The position numbers and the translations under genes are program-made. A stretch of 64,000 nucleotides of DNA from Accumulibacter sp003538495 (lineage in GTDB: Bacteria; Pseudomonadota; Gammaproteobacteria; Burkholderiales; Rhodocyclaceae). This document shows, piece by piece, positions 25,490 to 34,000 of the stretch. Position 1 is the stretch's first letter. The number at the start of each line of letters is the position of its first letter. The stretch is taken from assembly GCF_029255145.1 (NCBI RefSeq), contig NZ_JAPUVQ010000145.1, forward strand, positions 1-64,000, written 5' to 3'. The notes beneath the pieces are model-generated. The model was not told where the DNA came from, searched no databases, and was given only the letters and a program-made list of their open reading frames with translations.

Positions 25490-27398
25490 TCGCCTCCAGT
25501 ACCCCGTCGCTGGGATCCTCGAGGGCGACCGCCTCAGGGACGATGGTTTCGAGGTAACGACAGGCGAGTTCGAGGGTCAGATCGTCGATCGATTCGATCC
25601 GCAGCCGGATCTCCTGGCCGGGTTTGAGTTCCGGTGCCGACGGCACCCGCTGCAATAGCGGCAGGCCGTCGAGCCGGGCCAGATTTTCGCGGCCGATGAT
25701 CGTCGCCTTGATCGTTTCGGCTCGCTCCTGACGCAACCAGCGCAGGCACCAGTAACGTTCCATGCTGCGCTGGAACTCGGCGTAGGCGCCATAGGTCAGT
25801 TCAAAATCGCGCAGCGCGGCGAACAGCGCGTCCGAGCGGGCCGCAAAGGGCGGCGTTTCGCCCTTCAGGAAAGCGACCAGCTGCCACTGGTTGATCAGGT
25901 CCACGTAGCGGCGCAGAGGCGACGACGACCACGCGTACTGCTTCACTCCCAGCCCCTCGTGCGCCTGCGGCGACGTGCTCATCCGCACCTTGCCGCCGGA
26001 CTGGATGCGGTAGATCGCCGCCACTCCCTTGCTGGCCAGCAGACCACCCCAGGTGCTGTTGGCGACAATCATCAGCTCGGCGACCAGCTTGTCGAGCGGG
26101 CTGCCACGCCGGCGTGCCGAGATCTCGACCCGACACGCCTCGGCGTCGCCGAGGTCGCCTTCGACCCGGAAGTTGAAGTCGTGATTGCCCTGCATCGCCG
26201 ACGGCTTGCCGCGCCTGCCTTCGCAGGAATTGGCCAGCTGCCAGAGGGTCAGCAGTTCGTCGCGGAAGGCGAACTCCGGCAGTCCGGCGGCGATCGTGCG
26301 CTCGTTGAACAGCGGTTCGATGTCGTGGTGACGCAGATTGGCGACCACTGGAACGATTTCGACGCACGACTCATGGGCAGTGATCTCGAAGTCGGAGGTC
26401 ACCGTCAGGTACAGCGAGACGGCCGCGCAGTCGCGACCGCTGCTCAGCGTGAAGCAGTCCACCACCGGATCCGGCAGCATGGTGATCTTGCTGCCCGGCA
26501 GGTAGACCGTCGATAGCCGCTCGCGAGCGATCTGGTCCAGCGGCGACCCCGGCGCGATGCCCAGCGAAGGCGCCGCGATGTGGATGCCGATTTGCCAGCC
26601 GAGTCCGGGCAGCGCCTGCACCGAGAAGGCATCGTCAATTTCGGTGGTCGTCGCGTCGTCGATCGAGAAGGCGCGCACGTCGGCACGCCGCAGACCAGCC
26701 GGCGGCAGCGGCGGTGCCGTGACCGGAAAAGCGGTGCCGTGCGGGAAGTAGTCGACCAGGAAGCGCTGCAGGTGATAGTCATGCGCCGAGCGGAACGCGC
26801 CGCACTTCTGCAGCAGCTGCGGCGCCGACAAGCCGGTCTCGCTGCACGCCGCTTCCAGTGCCTTGGTCTCGCTGCGGTTGCGGTCGGGCTTGTAGAGCAG
26901 CTGCGCGACGATCGGCGCGAACTCGGGTGGCAGCGTGCCGGCTTTCAGCTCGCCGACCATGCGGACGATGCTCAAGGCCAGCTGGCGCTTCTTTTCAAGG
27001 CCGGTCAGGGCGGCCTGGAGAATGTCGGCCGGCGCCCGGCGAAAGCGGCCCTTGCCCTTGCGATGGAAGTACATTGGCGCGGCATGCAGCGCCAGCAGCA
27101 GCGCCGTGGCTTCGACCGCGCTGGCGAGGTGGCCGAAGTACTCGCTGGCAAAGTCAGCAAAGGAAAAATCGCTGTCGTCCAGGCACTCCCAGAGGAAATC
27201 GTGCTCGATACCGCTCGCCAGCGCCTCAGCCTGGTCGAGCAGGGCGGCCGGTGCCGGCTCGCCATAGCGCAGGAGGACGTTCGCCGACTTGATCTTGCTG
27301 CGCTTCCCGGACGCCGTCTCGACCTGCAGCGAGCTGTCGTTGTCGGTCAGCACGGTAGCGGTGCGGAAGGCCCCGTCTTCTTCGAATAGAACATGCAT
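25482..27398 (-). CDS. RNase II/RNB-domain ribonuclease
   Basis: Exoribonuclease of the RNase II family, 638 residues. The RNB catalytic segment reads SIDDATTTEIDDAFSVQ, where the clustered aspartates bind metal; the PGSKITMLPDPV stretch and a C-terminal S1-like part (about 560-630) follow. Shorter than RNase R and lacking its N-terminal helix-turn-helix. ATG 27398 is chosen over the TTG three bases upstream. It follows the yqiA-like stop by 8 nt without a clear Shine-Dalgarno. Enzymes of this type degrade mRNA 3' to 5'. The symbol rnb is plausible but not certain. Confidence 0.88.
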   Translation of the reverse strand: MHVLFEEDGAFRTATVLTDNDSSLQVETASGKRSKIKSANVLLRYGEPAPAALLDQAEALASGIEHDFLWECLDDSDFSFADFASEYFGHLASAVEATALLLALHAAPMYFHRKGKGRFRRAPADILQAALTGLEKKRQLALSIVRMVGELKAGTLPPEFAPIVAQLLYKPDRNRSETKALEAACSETGLSAPQLLQKCGAFRSAHDYHLQRFLVDYFPHGTAFPVTAPPLPPAGLRRADVRAFSIDDATTTEIDDAFSVQALPGLGWQIGIHIAAPSLGIAPGSPLDQIARERLSTVYLPGSKITMLPDPVVDCFTLSSGRDCAAVSLYLTVTSDFEITAHESCVEIVPVVANLRHHDIEPLFNERTIAAGLPEFAFRDELLTLWQLANSCEGRRGKPSAMQGNHDFNFRVEGDLGDAEACRVEISARRRGSPLDKLVAELMIVANSTWGGLLASKGVAAIYRIQSGGKVRMSTSPQAHEGLGVKQYAWSSSPLRRYVDLINQWQLVAFLKGETPPFAARSDALFAALRDFELTYGAYAEFQRSMERYWCLRWLRQERAETIKATIIGRENLARLDGLPLLQRVPSAPELKPGQEIRLRIESIDDLTLELACRYLETIVPEAVALEDPSDGVLEAID

Positions 27399-27406
27399 CA
27401 AGGCGA

Positions 27407-27979
27407 TTATAACCCGCAGAATTCAATGATTTGCGGCAGGAACTCGGGGAAGCGCGTGAAGCTGTGATCACCGCCTTCGACGATCAGCTGCCGGCACCCG
27501 GCGTAGCGCCGGACGGCCTTGCGGTAGTCGAGCACTTCGTCGCCGGTCTCGGCCAGCAACAGGTAGCGTGACGGCATGACGCGCGCGGGGTCGAGCAGAT
27601 GCAGTTGTTCGAGGTGCTCGGTGGTGAACTCGAAACGCTGGCCGCTGTGAAAATTGGTGTGGGTGCCGACCAGACCGGCAAGCTGTTCGGGGACCATCAC
27701 CGCGGGGTTGATCAGGGCCGCTCGCAGGTCGTGTTTTTCGGCCAGCCAGGTCGCGTAGTAACCGCCGAGCGAGCTACCGACCAGCGTCGTCGGGCCGTCG
27801 TTGGTGGCTAGCAGCGCCTCGACGCAGGCAATCGCCGCCAACGGCACCGGTGACAGCACCGGGCAGGCGAAACGATCGCCCAGACCAGCGCCATTCAGCG
27901 CTTCACCGAGCAATCTCGCCTTCCATGAGGCCGGCGACGAGCAGAAACCATGCAGGTAAATGATTCGCGGAACGTCCAT
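27407..27979 (-). CDS. YqiA/YcfP-family esterase-like hydrolase
   Basis: Small alpha/beta hydrolase of 190 residues: YLHGFCSSPASWKA at the N-terminus, nucleophile elbow VGSSLGGYYA, and a C-terminal histidine in GGDHSFTRF. All three triad elements are present. YqiA-family proteins show esterase activity in E. coli, with no known natural substrate. Tightly packed between uppP (1 nt) and the RNase gene. Confidence 0.85.
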   Translation of the reverse strand: MDVPRIIYLHGFCSSPASWKARLLGEALNGAGLGDRFACPVLSPVPLAAIACVEALLATNDGPTTLVGSSLGGYYATWLAEKHDLRAALINPAVMVPEQLAGLVGTHTNFHSGQRFEFTTEHLEQLHLLDPARVMPSRYLLLAETGDEVLDYRKAVRRYAGCRQLIVEGGDHSFTRFPEFLPQIIEFCGL

Positions 27980-27980
27980 C

Positions 27981-28805
27981 TCAGCCGCTGGTCCAGGAAA
28001 CGGCGCCGTAATGCCAGGTCAACAGCACAACGATGCCGAAAGCGATGCGATACCAGGCGAAGATCGAGAAATCGTGCGTGCTGATGTAACGCAGCAACCC
28101 GCGCACTGCCCAGAACGCCGAGACAAACGCGGCGACGAAGCCGACGACCCACATGCCCAGGTCGTCCAGCGCGAGCAGTGCGCGCTCCTTGTAGAGTTGA
28201 TAGCAGGTCGCGCCGATCAGCGTCGGGATCGCCAGGAAGAAGGAAAACTCGGTGGCGGCGCGGCGCGACAGTCCGAACAGCAGACCGCCGATGATCGTCG
28301 CTCCCGATCGCGAAGTTCCTGGAATCAGCGCCAGTGCCTGCGCGCAGCCTAGTTTGAAGGCATCGCTCAGCGACAGATCGTCGACCGACTCGACGCGGAT
28401 CCGATGCTCGCGGCGTTCGGCCCAGAGAATGATCAAACCACCGACGATGAAGGCGGTGGCCACTACCGGCGGGTTGAACAGCGAAGCCTTGATCGCTTTG
28501 CCGAAGAGCAGGCCGATGATCGCCAGCGGCAGGAATGCGACCAGCACATTGAGCGCAAACCGCTGTGCGCCGCGCTCGCTCGGCAGCCCACGCAGCACCT
28601 GCATGATCTTCGCCCGGAACTCCCAGCAGACCGCCAGGATGGCGCCGGACTGGATGACGATCTCGAACAGTTTGCCGCGTTCGTCGTTGAAATCGAGCAG
28701 CGCACCGGCGAGGATCAGGTGACCGGTCGACGATACCGGCAGAAACTCGGTGACGCCTTCGACGACGCCGAGAATCAGGGCTTTCAGGAGCAGCAGCAGG
28801 TCCAC
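27981..28805 (-). CDS. uppP: Undecaprenyl-diphosphatase UppP/BacA
   Basis: Membrane phosphatase that recycles undecaprenyl diphosphate to the lipid carrier used for peptidoglycan. 274 residues, about eight TM segments, with EGVTEFLPVSSTGH near the N-terminus and PGTSRSGATIIGGLLFGLSRRAATEFSFFLAIP in the second half, the two signature regions of the family. It heads the cluster uppP-yqiA-RNase II-tonB-aroE-mtgA. Confidence 0.96.
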   Translation of the reverse strand: MDLLLLLKALILGVVEGVTEFLPVSSTGHLILAGALLDFNDERGKLFEIVIQSGAILAVCWEFRAKIMQVLRGLPSERGAQRFALNVLVAFLPLAIIGLLFGKAIKASLFNPPVVATAFIVGGLIILWAERREHRIRVESVDDLSLSDAFKLGCAQALALIPGTSRSGATIIGGLLFGLSRRAATEFSFFLAIPTLIGATCYQLYKERALLALDDLGMWVVGFVAAFVSAFWAVRGLLRYISTHDFSIFAWYRIAFGIVVLLTWHYGAVSWTSG

Positions 28806-28839
28806 GCGCGACTTTCAGCAAAAAGTCGCATTCTAGCAC

Positions 28840-29106
28840 TCAGGGTCGGGTTGCCTGTTCCAGAGCCGACAACCAGACCATCGCCTGCTGTCGATTCTCG
28901 CCGCACATCTCTTCCGACGGCCGCAGTCCGGCACAAAACGGCGGCCGCTCGGCGCGACCCCACAAGCGGCAACGCCGGTCGGCGGTCAGATTCGCGCAGG
29001 TTTCGCCAGCCCCTTTGCCGTCGGGATGGCCTGGCATCGCCGTGGTGACCGAGGGCGCGATGCAGCAGGCGCCGCACCCCGGCCGGCAATCACCCAGCCA
29101 GACCAT
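28840..29106 (-). CDS. YkgJ-family cysteine-cluster protein
   Basis: 88-residue protein with an N-terminal CRPGCGACCIAPSV and later C...C pairs (residues around 38, 45, 58 and 68), typical of the YkgJ/UPF0153 zinc- or iron-chelating family. Function unknown. Its start lies inside the end of the IclR gene (17-bp overlap), so the two are probably coupled. The ends match the family length. Confidence 0.8.
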   Translation of the reverse strand: MVWLGDCRPGCGACCIAPSVTTAMPGHPDGKGAGETCANLTADRRCRLWGRAERPPFCAGLRPSEEMCGENRQQAMVWLSALEQATRP

Positions 29107-29971
29107 CGCCAGCGGCTTGCGCGTCTACACGGGGCGGATTCGGTGTCTGCTGCTCCGCACTGCTGTCGCTGCTGCCATAGCCGAGCCGCCGCGAAAGTGT
29201 TGCCGCCGCTTCCCGGGTGCCCTGGGCAATCGGGCTATCCCAGTCGATGTTGAAGCCGCCGATGAGGCCTAGCGAAGTCACCGCGGCGACCATCCGGCCG
29301 GTGTGGCCGAAGACCGGTGCGCTGCAGCCGTTGATCCCCGGCGTCATGCTGCCCGACGCGCGCGCAATACCGTGGCGACGGATTTCGTCGAGGCGCAGCA
29401 CGAGCTCGGCGGTCTCCGCTGCCGGCGTCGTTCCCGCCGCCTCGGCAATCGCCCGCACCTCGGCCTCGAGCATTCTCTTCAGGTATGGCGAGCGGTAGAA
29501 GGCGGAAAAGGCCAGCCCGGTAGCCGAGGTGGTCAGCGGCAGGACGACGCCAGTGCGCAGGGTGACGGTAACCGCGCCACCGGCCTCGACCCAGCGCACG
29601 CAGGTCGCCCCGTGGTTGCCCCACATCGCCAGCGCGACCGTTGCGCCGATCTGCTCGCAGAGGTCGTCGAGCACCGGCCCGGCGAGGCGCACCGGATCGA
29701 GCCGCGCCAGGCTGGCCAGCCCCAGTTCGAGCGAAAACTCACCGAGATCGTAGCGCCCGGTATTGGCATCCTGCTCGACCAGCCCCATGCGCATGAAACT
29801 GACCAGGTAGCGACGAGCCTTGGCTGCCGGCATGCCGGCGTTGCGCGCCACGTCGCGCAGCATCATCGACCGTTGACTGGCGGCCAGGGCGCGCAGCAGG
29901 CGCGTGCCGACTTCGATCGACTGAATGCCTTGCCGCTGGCGCGCGAGCTCGGTGCTGTTGGTTTCGGTCAT
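29090..29971 (-). CDS. IclR-family transcriptional regulator
   Basis: 293-residue regulator: N-terminal winged helix (about 15-80: QSIEVGTRLLRALAASQRSMMLRDVARNAGMPAAKARRYLVSFM in short blocks) and an IclR effector domain (about 95-265) ending GGFNIDWDSP. The family binds small aromatic or organic acids and regulates catabolic operons. A low-complexity tail of about 30 residues follows. No catabolic gene lies nearby, so the target is unknown. Confidence 0.9.
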   Translation of the reverse strand: MTETNSTELARQRQGIQSIEVGTRLLRALAASQRSMMLRDVARNAGMPAAKARRYLVSFMRMGLVEQDANTGRYDLGEFSLELGLASLARLDPVRLAGPVLDDLCEQIGATVALAMWGNHGATCVRWVEAGGAVTVTLRTGVVLPLTTSATGLAFSAFYRSPYLKRMLEAEVRAIAEAAGTTPAAETAELVLRLDEIRRHGIARASGSMTPGINGCSAPVFGHTGRMVAAVTSLGLIGGFNIDWDSPIAQGTREAAATLSRRLGYGSSDSSAEQQTPNPPRVDAQAAGDGLAG

Positions 29972-30079
29972 TGGCCTGCTTCACGTGATGATGGTGTTGC
30001 GCCGTTGGCTGCCGGCAGCGGTCACCGCGGGCGAGACAGCGATGGTCGACCGCGCGTGGATCGAATCGACGCCTTGGCC

Positions 30080-30586
30080 TCAGGCGAGCGCCTGGATCGC
30101 CGCCTCGTAGTCGGGTTCGTCCTTGATCTCGGCAACCAGCTGACTGTGCAAGACCCGGTCACTGCCATCGAGCACCACCACCGCGCGTGCCGCCAGGCCA
30201 GCCAGTGGGCCGTTGCTCAAGGCAACGCCGTAGTCCTCGAGAAACTCGCGGCCGCGCATGGTCGACAGCGTGACCACCGAGTCCAGACCCTCCGCGCCAC
30301 AGAAGCGGCTCAGGGCGAACGGCAGGTCGGCCGAAATGCACAGCACGACGGTGTTGGCCAGAGCGCTCGCGCGCTCGTTGAACTTGCGCACCGAAGTCGC
30401 ACAGGTCGGCGTATCGACGCTGGGAAAGATGTTCAGCACTTTGCGCTGGCCGGCAAAGCTGCTTAGCGAAACGTCGGCGAGATCCTTGCCGACCAGCGTG
30501 AAAGCGGGCGCCGCCTGCCCATTTTGCGGAAAATCGCCGTTGACCTGAAACGGGTTGCCGCCTAGCGTCACTGTGCTTGTCATCAT
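30080..30586 (-). CDS. tpx: Thiol peroxidase
   Basis: Atypical 2-Cys peroxiredoxin that reduces hydrogen and organic peroxides with thioredoxin. 168 residues; peroxidatic cysteine C62 in SVDTPTCATS and resolving cysteine C96 in LSRFCGAEG, both as expected for Tpx. The GAGGAATC before the two adjacent ATG codons places translation at 30586 or 30583. Monocistronic, 108 bp upstream of IclR. Confidence 0.94.
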   Translation of the reverse strand: MMTSTVTLGGNPFQVNGDFPQNGQAAPAFTLVGKDLADVSLSSFAGQRKVLNIFPSVDTPTCATSVRKFNERASALANTVVLCISADLPFALSRFCGAEGLDSVVTLSTMRGREFLEDYGVALSNGPLAGLAARAVVVLDGSDRVLHSQLVAEIKDEPDYEAAIQALA

Positions 30587-30657
30587 GATTCCTCATCGGG
30601 ATTGGCGTCTCGGAAAATCCGCGACGCTGCTGACCTCTGGCCAGCGGTCGTTGGGCA

Positions 30658-31058
30658 TTATTCCACAGCGCAAGTTCGCGGTGAAGCGATCGTCATGACG
30701 CCTGACGCCGACGGCCGCACGGCGGGTAGGGCGCCGGCCCGGGGATCAACGCCGCTGCAGCTCGTCCCGCAGCCACCCGCCAGCCGCGAAGGATTGAGGA
30801 TGCTGGCAAGCACCCGGGTACTCGGGTGCTGCGGGTCCAGCTGGCACACCAGCTCATGCGGTCGCTGCGCCTGCTGCTGATTGCCCTGGGCGTGGAAGTG
30901 GCGCGCGACCAGGCTGTGAAAGGCAAACACCTTGGTCAGGTGAAAGCGCGATCGATCGGGGTAGCGCGGTTTGAGATCGAACTTGCCAGCAAGAATCTCA
31001 CTGACTTTCTCCAGTTTGCCGCGCGTCAGGCGCTCCTCGGCCCACGCGATACGTCCGA
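30658..31058 (-). pseudogene. Possible gene remnant between the autotransporter and tpx
   Basis: The 470-bp gap between tpx and the autotransporter contains a minus-strand frame with protein-like composition (AEERLTRGKLEKVSEILAGK, then FHLTKVFAFHSLVARHFHAQG) that stays open from within the autotransporter end down to TAA at 30658. It has no ATG, GTG or TTG before the GTG at 30930, which would discard most of the protein-like part. This may be the tail of a broken gene or chance coding; the last 30 residues are low quality. Confidence 0.3.
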
Positions 31059-34000
31059 TCAGAATGGCATCTGAAGTCTGACCGAGGCCGTGTTGTTGAT
31101 GTACGACTCGCGGGCCTCGAAGTCGTAGCGCAGCGCAAGCTCCATCGCCTTGCTGTCATTGACCACCAGACCGATACCGCCACGTACGATCCACGGGGCA
31201 AGATCGAGACCACGGGTGGTAAATTGCGCACCGCCACCGGCAAATGCCGAAACGATCGAGGTTTGTCGGGCCATGGTGTCGTAACCGGCGCCGAGATTCG
31301 CGATCAGCGTGGTGTTTGGCGTCAGGGCTTGCGTCAGCTTGGCGTTGCCAAACAACACGAACTGTTCGAGCGTTTGTGGCTTGACGATCAGGTTCAGTGC
31401 GCCCGCACCGGTTTCACTGTAACCGTCCGCACGGAAGTAGACATAGTCGGCGCGTAGCGAAGGAGTGACGGTGGTAGCCGGTGAGAGAAGATAATCTCGG
31501 CTCAGGCCCGCGCCAGCGTGCGCATTCCAGCTGTCGTAATTGGAACTGGCGATGCGATCAACGGTAGCGAAGCTGATATGACGGCGTCCCTTGGTGTCGC
31601 CAAGGCCAAAGTCTACCTGGAAGTCCACGCGCATGCGTTCGTCGAGCTGATGTTCGCCGTAGCCGATCAGGCGATAGCCATTGACTGTGGCGTCCTGATC
31701 GGTCGCTGAACTACTGAGGCTGATATCGCTATTGGCGTAAGCAAACGCCAGCCCCAGGTTCATGTGATCCGATACCTCGCCGTCGGCGCCAAGCAGCAGG
31801 CCATAACTATTCGCCTTGTAGCCCGGGACGTCATTCACCTCGCCCTGCCTCGCCCAGGAACCGATCGGCTTGATCCAGAACTGGCGATTGGCGAGAAAAT
31901 GGTCGCCCGAGGACAATCCGCGTCGCGCTGCATGACGGGCCTGGATGACACGGTCGTTGGCATTGAGATTGCCGACGATCGCAGTCGGCACCGCTCCGAG
32001 CAGCAGCGGCAAGAGGTTGGTGACCGCGTTCGACACCTGCGCCTGCGAAGTCAGCGGCTGGAAGAGGCTGCTGATCGGACCCGTGGGGTCCAGCGCAATG
32101 AGCGAATCGATGACTTGCGCCGCACCAGTCCCTGCAGGATTGCCCTGGCCGCTTACGGCGTCGAGGACGCCGTTTGCCGAATTGGCCGCGATCGTCAGAT
32201 CGACGGCGTTGCCATTCCGCGCGGCGCTGAAGTCGAACAAGGTGCTGTTGTCGCTTACGGCAAATGTCGAGGCGTTCAGGGTGCTGGCCTTGATTACCTC
32301 GGGAAGGACGGTACCACTGGTCAACGCAGGCGAGCCGACGACATCGACAGCGATCTTTGCCGCCGCTGGCAGGGTCGCGGTGCCGGTGATTTCCAGCTTG
32401 CCGAACCGGGTATTGCCGGCGACAGCGGTCTGGAAGACGCCAGCAGAAGTCTGCGTGTAATTGCCGGTGATCGTCGCCGTGTTGCCAGCGGCCACCGCCA
32501 GCGTCCCCGCGTTGTTGAATGCCGAGGCAGCTGCGTTGTGGACGCTGACGCCATGGGCCATGTTGAACACGCCGGTCTCGGCGATGTTGAAGGTATCGAC
32601 GCTGAATTGCCCTTCGCTGCTGAAATGGGCGCCACTGGTGACCTTGAAGGCTGCCATCGGCGCGTGAACGTCGCCGACCAGTCGGGCGCTGCGCCCGACG
32701 ATGTCGATACTGGCCAGCGAACTGTCGTTGGTGAGCGTGCTGTCGGCAAAGATCGAATAGCGGCCACCCGAAATCGTTCCGCTGTTGACCAGCGATCCGG
32801 TGAGCACGGCGTCGCGCATGAAGTAGATGCCGTAGTCGCTGCCGCTGACCAGTCCCTGATTGGTTATCGACGTCGAAGTCCCGGTCAGCACGTTGATTCC
32901 GGAAGCTGCGCCGGTGATCGAACCGCCAGGCGCTACGGTGAGTGTCGGCGAATCGAAGGCGACTTCGCAGGGTCCACTCCTGGCCCTGGCAACCGTCCGG
33001 CCGCAGTAGGCGGCGTTGTCGACCGCGATCAGATTGACGGCGTTACCGGCGACTGCCCCGCTTTGCATGAACGTCGGCACACCGGCCCCGGAGTCGACGA
33101 CTTCCGGGGTGAAATTCAGCAGGGCGCTGTTGTCCGCGATCTCGAAACCCCTCGGGGCGGTCAGCGTGCCGGCGGTGACCACATGCACCAGCGTCTCACC
33201 GGCCACCAGGGCATGCGCTGGATCGAGGCTCACGGCCAGCGTATTGCTGTCGGCGAAGTTGGCAACTCCGCCCACTGCCAGCGAGGCGTAGCGAGACGTG
33301 CTTTGAGCAGCCAGCTCTAGACGCCCACCGGCGCGCTGCGTGTAGTTGTCGCTGATAAAGGTGCCGGCGAGGCTTCCGCGTTCACCCTCACCAACGTTCA
33401 GCGCCGGAATCAGGATGCTCCCGGCGTTATTGACCGGCACCGCCCCGTCAATCTGCAAATGACCTCGAACCAGGCCGCCGGCGAGGTTGTCGATCCTCCC
33501 GGCGCCGCGGCCGACGGCAATCGCGACAGCCTGGCTGTTGCCGGTTGCGTTGGCCGTGGCCGAAATCAGTCCGGAGTTGGCGAGTGCACCGTCGAACTGC
33601 ATAATGTCGACGCCATGCGCCGTGGCGTCGCCCTGGTAGGGGTCATCAGTCGCGGTGGCGGTGGCCCTGATCTTGCCGCTGTTGACCAGCGTGCCATCGA
33701 GTCGCCAAATCCGAACGCCATAGGCCGTGACGTCGCTCTGGTAGCTACCACCGCCGCCGATGGCGGTGGCGTTGATCGTGCCGCTGTTGAGCAGCGTGCC
33801 ACCAGGCCGAAGGCCGTCCATCGACACCCCAGAGGCCTTGGGGTAATAGGTGGCGGTTGCGGTGGCGTTGATCGTGCCACTATTGGTCAGCGTGGCGCTG
33901 AGGTCACTGCCCACCAGTACGCCGACGGCCTCGGAATACGCGGTCGAGCTTGCTGCGGCGTTGATCGTGCCGCTGTTGGTCAGCGAGGCATCCTTCGTCG

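Noticed and set aside
27399..27412. TATAAT immediately before the RNase gene, which would give a leaderless message
   Set aside because: The motif overlaps the stop codon of the upstream gene, no -35 lies at a proper distance, and the 8-nt gap to the upstream gene favours an operon.
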